Origin: Streptomyces ardesiacus
GTDB taxonomy: Bacteria; Actinomycetota; Actinomycetes; Streptomycetales; Streptomycetaceae
Length of the DNA: 64,000 nt
Direction: 5' to 3'
NCBI RefSeq assembly: GCF_003112575.1
Contig: NZ_BEWC01000006.1
Location: 1 to 64,000, forward strand
The notes beneath the pieces are model-generated. The model ran no database searches, was not told the origin of the DNA, and saw only the letters and a list, made by a program, of their open reading frames with translations. Each line of letters starts with the position of its first letter. Within the stretch, counting starts at the first letter, position 1. The translations under genes were made by a program, and so were the position numbers. Positions 59,339 through 64,000 of the stretch are shown here, in pieces.

Positions 59339-59979
59339 GCGGGCGCTCCTTCCGGGAGGGGGCGGGCCGCGTTGCGCGAGCGCAGCCACCAGTCGCGCAG
59401 GCCCCACAGGACGAGCGCGCCGTACAGGACGTAGACGAAGCCGGAGAAGGCGAAGCCGTTGGCGAAGTTCAGCGGGACGCCGACGAGGTCGACGAGCAGC
59501 CAGGCGAACCAGAACTCGACCATGCCGCGGGCCTGGGCGTACATGGCGACGACGGTGCCGACGAAGATGTACGCGTCCGGCCAGGGGTCCCAGGACAGGG
59601 TGGGGAAGGCGGTGAACAGGGCGCCCACCGCGAGGGTGCCGACGGCGGCCGCGGCGGCCAGGGCGCCGCGTTCGCGCCAGGTGGCGAACCGTACGGCGAC
59701 GGAGCCGTCCTGGCTCTGCCGCCGGCCGCGGTTCCACTGCCAGAAGCCCCATGCGGCGACGACCATGACGACGATCTGCTTGCCGGCGCTGCCGGAGAGG
59801 TGGGCGGTGGCGAAGGCGGCGAAGAGGACGAGCCCGGAGACGAACTGCACGGGCCAGGTCCAGATCGAGCGCCGCCAGCCAAGGGCGAGGCCGAGCAGGC
59901 CGATCACGTTGCCGCTCATGTCCGACCACTTGATGTGCTGGTCGAAGAGCGTGAACGCCTCGGAGTTGAGCCAGTTCAC
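59335..59979 (-). CDS. ribM: RibM/PnuC-type riboflavin transporter
   Basis: A 214-residue membrane protein with about six to seven segments, of the PnuC fold: GNVIGLLGLALGWRRSIWTWPVQFVSGLVLF, QIVVMVVAAWGFWQWNRG and the C-terminal GFVYVLYGALVLWGLRDWW. In actinobacterial rib operons such proteins import riboflavin, unlike PnuC proper, which takes nicotinamide riboside. The start is GTG 59979, overlapping the ribE stop (GTGA). The riboswitch upstream and the operon position support the riboflavin assignment. Confidence 0.9.
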   Translation of the reverse strand: MNWLNSEAFTLFDQHIKWSDMSGNVIGLLGLALGWRRSIWTWPVQFVSGLVLFAAFATAHLSGSAGKQIVVMVVAAWGFWQWNRGRRQSQDGSVAVRFATWRERGALAAAAAVGTLAVGALFTAFPTLSWDPWPDAYIFVGTVVAMYAQARGMVEFWFAWLLVDLVGVPLNFANGFAFSGFVYVLYGALVLWGLRDWWLRSRNAARPLPEGAPA

Positions 59980-60578
59980 CGGGTGCCCCCCTGCGTGCCG
60001 AGCAGCCGCTCGACGTACTTGGCGACGACGTCGACCTCGAGGTTGACCGGGTCGCCGGGCCGTTTGATGCCCAGCGTGGTCAGGGCGAGGGTGGTGGGGA
60101 TGAGGCTGACGGTGAAGAAGTCCGGTCCCGCGTCGACGACGGTGAGGCTGATGCCGTCGACGGTGATGGAGCCCTTCTCCACGACGTAGCGGGCGAGGCC
60201 GGCGGGCAGGGAGATCTTCACGAGCTCCCAGTGCTCGGAGGGCTTGCGTTCCAGGATCTCGCCGGTGCCGTCGACGTGGCCCTGCACGATGTGGCCGCCG
60301 AGCCGGGCGCCGACGGCGGTGGGGCGCTCCAGGTTGACGCGGGAGCCGACGGCGAGGGCGCCGAGGCTGGAGCGGTCGAGGGTCTCGGCCATGACGTCGG
60401 CGGTGAACTCGTCGCCCTCGTGGTCGACGACCGTGAGGCAGACGCCGTTGACGGCGATGGAGTCGCCGTGGCGGGCTCCTTCGGTGACCGCGGGGCCGCG
60501 CAGGCGGAAGCGACAGGCGTCGTCGAGGGTCTCGACGGCGGTGACCTCGCCCAGCTCTTCGACGATTCCGGTGAACAC
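59976..60578 (-). CDS. ribE: Riboflavin synthase alpha subunit
   Basis: Final riboflavin enzyme, dismutating two lumazine molecules to riboflavin and the ribityl pyrimidine. The 200-residue protein has the typical internal duplication: MFTGIVEELGEV with NGVCLTVVD in the first barrel, and GHIVQGHVDGTGEI with VDGISLTVVD in the second. It is the first gene of the operon, about 158 bases downstream of the FMN riboswitch. The ATG at 60578 starts the family-typical MFTGIVEE. Confidence 0.96.
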   Translation of the reverse strand: MFTGIVEELGEVTAVETLDDACRFRLRGPAVTEGARHGDSIAVNGVCLTVVDHEGDEFTADVMAETLDRSSLGALAVGSRVNLERPTAVGARLGGHIVQGHVDGTGEILERKPSEHWELVKISLPAGLARYVVEKGSITVDGISLTVVDAGPDFFTVSLIPTTLALTTLGIKRPGDPVNLEVDVVAKYVERLLGTQGGTR

Positions 60579-60735
60579 TTCCCGGGTCCTCCTGCCTCTT
60601 CGGGCACGGACTCCGGGGCTGTCGACGAACGACAGAAGGGACGGACGGGAACACCGGGAACGACGACGCCGGACGGGGCCCGTCCGTGACGGAGGTGCCC
60701 CGAAGATCGGCGGCGCGCACGTGTGCTCGCCCGCC

Positions 60736-60862
60736 GCGCACTGCCTCCCATCCGGACTTTAACCGTCGGTCCAGGAATTTCACCTGGTCAACCGGCCGCT
60801 GGAAGCGACCGGGTCGCGGACTGTAACCGCCGGTTCGGACTTTCACCGACCCCGGAGTGCGC
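60736..60862 (-). promoter_or_regulatory. FMN riboswitch (RFN element)
   Basis: On the minus strand the conserved RFN segments are all present in order: the GGGGTCGGTGAAAGTCC start, ACAGTCCGCGAC, GTTGACCAGGTGAAATTCCTG, GACGGTTAAAGTCCGGATG and the closing GGGAGGCA. The closing stem P1 pairs CGCACT (60861-60856) with AGTGCG (60742-60737). The 157 bases down to ribE hold the expression platform; a start-site masking design is likely for this GC-rich host but was not folded. Confidence 0.95.
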
Positions 60863-61004
60863 TGCTTCTGGTACAGGGCCAGTGTGCCACGACCGATCGG
60901 CGTCCATCCGCACGGAGCGTGTGGGGTGGCTCACAGGGCGCTCCTTCGGTGCGCGACGCCGGACCGGAGAGGCTCCAACTGGGCGCCCGCCCCGCCGCCT
61001 TGAG

Positions 61005-61049
61005 ATTGGTCCATACCTATTGACTCACTGGTCTAGTCCTCTCTACTGT
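61005..61049 (+). promoter_or_regulatory. Second chitinase promoter with paired DasR/chitin-type operators
   Basis: TTGACT (61020-61025) and TACTGT (61044-61049) are 18 bases apart, with ACTGGTCTAGTCCTC (61027-61041) between them and the related repeat ATTGGTCCATACCTAT (61005-61020) just before. The layout and the operator are nearly identical to those of the first chitinase gene. Confidence 0.88.
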
Positions 61050-61079
61050 CTGCGCAACTTCCGCGGAGAGGAACCGACT

Positions 61080-63449
61080 GTGCCTTCCCCCTCACGCTCC
61101 AGAACCCGCCACAGAGCGGGGCCGGCCCTGTTCGCGGCGGCCGCCGCCGTCGCCGGTCTGCTGCTCGCCGGCCTCCCGGCGACCGCCTCCCAGGCCGCCG
61201 GCCAGGAGTCCTGCCGTCCCGACGGGCTCTACGAGACGCCCGGGGTCAGCGTCCCCTACTGCTCGGTCTACGACTCGGCGGGCCGGGAGAAGATGGGCGC
61301 CGACCACCCGCGCCGGGTGATCGGCTACTTCACCGGCTGGCGCACGGGCAAGGACGGCAAGCCGGCCTACCTCGCCTCGGACATCCCGTGGGACAAGATC
61401 ACCCACATCAACTACGCCTTCGCGCACGTCGACGGCGGCAACCGGCTCTCCGTCGGCCCCGACGGCGAGAAGAACCCGGCGACCGGGATGACGTGGCCCG
61501 GGGTGGCGGGCGCCGAGACGGACCCGGGCCTGCCCTACAAGGGCCACTTCAACCTGCTCACCAAGTTCAAGAAGCAGCACCCCGACGTCAAGACGATGAT
61601 CTCGGTGGGCGGCTGGGCCGAGACGGGCGGCTACTTCGCGGACGACGGCTCCCGCGTGGACTCCGGCGGCTTCTACTCCATGGCCACCAAGGCCGACGGC
61701 TCGGTCAACCAGGCCGGCATCGACACCTTCGCCGACTCGGCGGTCGACTTCGTCCGCACGTACGGCTTCAACGGCGTCGACATCGACTACGAGTACCCGA
61801 CCACGATGAAGGACGCGGGCAACCCGCTCGACTGGTCCCTCGCCAACGGCCGCCGGGCCGGACTGGTCAAGGGCTACGCGGCGCTGATGAAGACGCTGCG
61901 CGAGAAGCTGGACCGCGCGGGCGCCGCGGACGGCAGGCACTACCTGCTCTCCGTGGCCGCCCCGTCCTCCGGGTACCTGCTGCGCGGCATGGAGACCTTC
62001 CAGGTCCAGAAGTACCTGGACTACGTCAACATCATGTCCTACGACCTGCACGGCGCCTGGAACGAGTACGCCGGCCCGAACGCCTCGCTCTTCGACGACG
62101 GCAAGGACGCCGAGCTGGCGGCCGCGGGCGTCTACGGCAGCGCGCAGTACGGGGGCCTCGGCTATCTGAACACCGACTGGGCCTACCACTACTTCCGCGG
62201 CTCCCTGCCGGCCGGCCGCATCAACATCGGCCTGCCGTACTACACCCGCGGCCACAAGAACGTCCAGGGCGGAACCGACGGCCTGTGGGGCAGGGCGTCC
62301 GCCTCCTCCTGCCCGGCGGGCTCCGGCCTGGCCAAGTGCGGTGACGGCGCCGTCGGCATCGACAACCTCTGGCACGACCTCGACACCAACGGCAAGGAGT
62401 CCCCGGCGGGCTCCAACCCGATGTGGCACGCCAAGAACCTCGAGAAGGGCATCGTCGGCGACTACGTCACCGACTACGGCTTCCCGGCGGACACGAAGCT
62501 GACCGGCACCTACGCCCGCAAGTACGACGCGACGCTGGTCGCCCCCTGGCTGTGGAACGCCGAGAAGAAGGTCTTCCTCTCCACCGAGGACGAGCAGTCG
62601 GTCGGGGCGAAGGCCGACTACGTGGTGGACCGCGGCATCGGCGGCACGATGGTCTGGGAGCTGGCCGGCGACTACGGCTGGAACGCGGCCAAGGGCCAGT
62701 ACGAGACGGGCGACACCCTCACCTCGCTGATGTACGACACCTTCAAGTCGGCCGCGCCGTACGGCGCGAAGAGGTCGAACGCGGACCTGCCGACGGAGGC
62801 CGTGAACGTGGACGTGGAGTTCACCGACTTCAAGCTGGGCGACTCCAACTACCCGATCACGCCGAAGCTGCGGATCACCAACAACACGAGGACCGCGCTG
62901 CCGGGCGGCACGGAGTTCCAGTTCGACTACGCGACCTCGGCCCCCGGGAACGCCTCCGACCAGTCCGGTTTCGGCACCAAGGTCATCCGCAGCGACCACA
63001 CGGGCGGCAACGTGGGCGGCCTGAAGGGCGACTTCCACCGGGTGTCGCTGAAACTGCCGGCGTGGCAGTCGCTGGCGCCGGGCGCGACCGTCGACCTGGC
63101 GTTCAACTACTACCTGCCCGTGTCGACGCCCTCGAACTGGACGGTGACGATCGGCGGCAAGGCGTACGCCCTGGCCGGCGACCACGCCCGGGGCACGACC
63201 GTGGTGGACCCCGGGACGCAGACGCCGGCCCCCACGCCCACGGGCGGCGAGACCCCGGGGCCGGGCCCCGGCCCGACGGGCGGCACCGGGCCGTGCGCCG
63301 CCCCGGCCTGGGACACGGCCGCGTCGTACGGCAGTGGCACCACGGTCTCCCACCAGGGGCACACGTGGAAGTCCAAGTGGTGGACGAAGGGCGAGGAGCC
63401 CGGGACCACCGGTGAATGGGGTGTCTGGCAGGACCTCGGCGCCTGCTGA
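61080..63449 (+). CDS. Secreted multidomain GH18 chitinase
   Basis: A 789-residue secreted enzyme. A signal peptide with Arg-rich start (PSPSRSRTRHRAG) and cleavage near SQAAGQ leads to a GH18 barrel (about 75-570) with active site NGVDIDYEYP: D234, D236 and acid E238 are present, but the first Asp of DxxDxDxE is Asn (N231). After a beta-sandwich domain (about 585-690), a Pro/Gly/Thr linker and a C-terminal chitin-binding module of family 5/12 type follow (WDTAASYGSGTTVSHQGHTWKSKW-like, ending WGVWQDLGAC). The start is GTG 61080 behind GGAGAGG. It is divergent from the rib operon, and controlled by the DasR-type promoter. It probably acts on the chain ends of crystalline chitin; exo mode is not proven. 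Confidence 0.92.
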   Translation: MPSPSRSRTRHRAGPALFAAAAAVAGLLLAGLPATASQAAGQESCRPDGLYETPGVSVPYCSVYDSAGREKMGADHPRRVIGYFTGWRTGKDGKPAYLASDIPWDKITHINYAFAHVDGGNRLSVGPDGEKNPATGMTWPGVAGAETDPGLPYKGHFNLLTKFKKQHPDVKTMISVGGWAETGGYFADDGSRVDSGGFYSMATKADGSVNQAGIDTFADSAVDFVRTYGFNGVDIDYEYPTTMKDAGNPLDWSLANGRRAGLVKGYAALMKTLREKLDRAGAADGRHYLLSVAAPSSGYLLRGMETFQVQKYLDYVNIMSYDLHGAWNEYAGPNASLFDDGKDAELAAAGVYGSAQYGGLGYLNTDWAYHYFRGSLPAGRINIGLPYYTRGHKNVQGGTDGLWGRASASSCPAGSGLAKCGDGAVGIDNLWHDLDTNGKESPAGSNPMWHAKNLEKGIVGDYVTDYGFPADTKLTGTYARKYDATLVAPWLWNAEKKVFLSTEDEQSVGAKADYVVDRGIGGTMVWELAGDYGWNAAKGQYETGDTLTSLMYDTFKSAAPYGAKRSNADLPTEAVNVDVEFTDFKLGDSNYPITPKLRITNNTRTALPGGTEFQFDYATSAPGNASDQSGFGTKVIRSDHTGGNVGGLKGDFHRVSLKLPAWQSLAPGATVDLAFNYYLPVSTPSNWTVTIGGKAYALAGDHARGTTVVDPGTQTPAPTPTGGETPGPGPGPTGGTGPCAAPAWDTAASYGSGTTVSHQGHTWKSKWWTKGEEPGTTGEWGVWQDLGAC

Positions 63450-63514
63450 CCCCACCCGAACGGGCCCGGCGGCGGTGACGAAGGCCCTTGCCCGCCGTCG
63501 GGTCCCCCCAACCC

Positions 63515-63549
63515 CCGCGCACCCCGCCAGGCTCTGGCGGGGTGCGCGG
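63515..63549. terminator. 16-pair terminator after the second chitinase
   Basis: Arms 63515-63530 and 63534-63549 are perfectly complementary around a three-base loop, 66 bases after the chitinase stop. A few Ts follow (TCGTTC). Confidence 0.85.
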
Positions 63550-63617
63550 TCGTTCGGGCTGCGCGACGGTGTGAGGGGCGATCCGCCCGCCGACGTCCGA
63601 ACAGGGGGCCGCACGAC

Positions 63618-64000
63618 ATGACCACGATCCTGGTGACCGGCGGCACCGGCACGCTCGGCCGGCCCGTCACCGAACGGCTGCGGGCCCACGGGCACGAGGT
63701 CCGGGTGCTCAGCCGGCACAGCCGGCCGTACACCGTCGACCTGCGCGAGGGCGGCAGTGGCCAGGAGAGCGCGCTCGCCGGTGTCCACACGGTGGTGCAC
63801 TGCGCGACCACGCAGCGCGGCGGGGACGAGCGGTCGGCCGCGAACCTGATCGCGGCGGCGCGGCGGGCCGGGGTGTCCCATCTCGTCTGCATCTCGATCG
63901 TCGGCGTCGACCGGGTGCCGCTCGGCCACTACCGGACCAAGCTCGCGGTCGAGCAGCAGGTGGCCGAGTCGGGGCTCGGCTGGACGGTGCTGCGGACGAC
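63618..64000 (+). CDS. NAD(P)-binding atypical SDR / NmrA-like protein (partial)
   Basis: The window ends inside this gene; 127 codons are visible. The start MTTILVTGGTGTLGRPVTERL is a Rossmann nucleotide-binding motif (TGGTGTLG) of the atypical short-chain dehydrogenase group that includes NmrA-like and NAD(P)H-binding sugar epimerase-related proteins. HTVVHCATTQ and LVCISIVGVDRVPLGHYRTKLAVEQ fit the same family, where the Tyr/Lys pair of classical SDRs is replaced by a YxxK-like YRTK. ATG 63618 has AGGGGG upstream. Its function cannot be fixed. Confidence 0.85.
   Translation, partial: MTTILVTGGTGTLGRPVTERLRAHGHEVRVLSRHSRPYTVDLREGGSGQESALAGVHTVVHCATTQRGGDERSAANLIAAARRAGVSHLVCISIVGVDRVPLGHYRTKLAVEQQVAESGLGWTVLRT

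Overview
The window reads as a chromosomal core segment of a Streptomyces species. Coding regions show very high GC and third-position GC bias. A divergent rrn/PTS region, a conservon, RbpA with a SigR-type promoter, Ppm1, an FMN riboswitch with rib genes, and chitinase genes carrying DasR-type operators all point the same way. From memory, the gene order resembles the crr-ptsI to rib/chitinase segment of S. coelicolor; this was not checked by alignment. I saw no transposase, phage gene or CRISPR array.

Left part (1-15.2 kb): the 5' end of a 16S rRNA gene with its leader and promoter on the minus strand, then a divergent sugar phosphotransferase pair (crr, ptsI) behind a DasR-type operator. 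Next come an unknown conserved gene, acetoacetyl-CoA synthetase, a GH31 glycosidase, a Nudix hydrolase, a secreted VanX-like dipeptidase and a complete four-gene conservon (sensor kinase, roadblock, DUF742, Ras-like GTPase).

Middle left (15.2-29.6 kb): six minus-strand genes, possibly one transcription unit. In transcription order they are a kleisin-like protein, a MukE-like winged-helix protein, a 1556-residue SMC/MukB-like coiled-coil ATPase, an unknown protein, an HSP90-like ATPase and a 1061-residue TPR-type protein. This is the least explained part of the window: it looks like a divergent MksBEF/Wadjet-JetABC-like cassette without the JetD nuclease, joined to a bacterial HSP90/TPR pair. 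A GntR-type regulator lies just upstream.

Centre (29.6-45.9 kb): HEAT and ankyrin proteins; a small membrane protein followed by an FtsK/SpoIIIE-like membrane protein whose Walker A lysine is lost; a MocR regulator divergent from a YczE-like membrane protein, which is translationally coupled to a GDPD phosphodiesterase and an MFS transporter; rbpA; fxsA; ppm1; an amidohydrolase; an Lrp/AsnC regulator; an acyl-CoA dehydrogenase; and small unknown genes.

Right part (46-64 kb): two GH18 chitinase genes (46.3 and 61.1 kb) with nearly identical promoters, each holding a DasR-like operator between -35 and -10. Between them are a TetR regulator, a 46-residue membrane protein, a Tat-exported C39-like protein, a small kinase, a candidate small RNA, an EccA-like AAA ATPase with a TTA codon, two CNNM/CorC-type membrane proteins, and an operon led by an FMN riboswitch: ribE-ribM-ribAB-ribH-hisE-hisG-PH protein. 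Chitin uptake and degradation (PTS plus chitinases) thus appear tied together by one regulator type across the window. The window ends inside an NAD(P)-binding protein gene.
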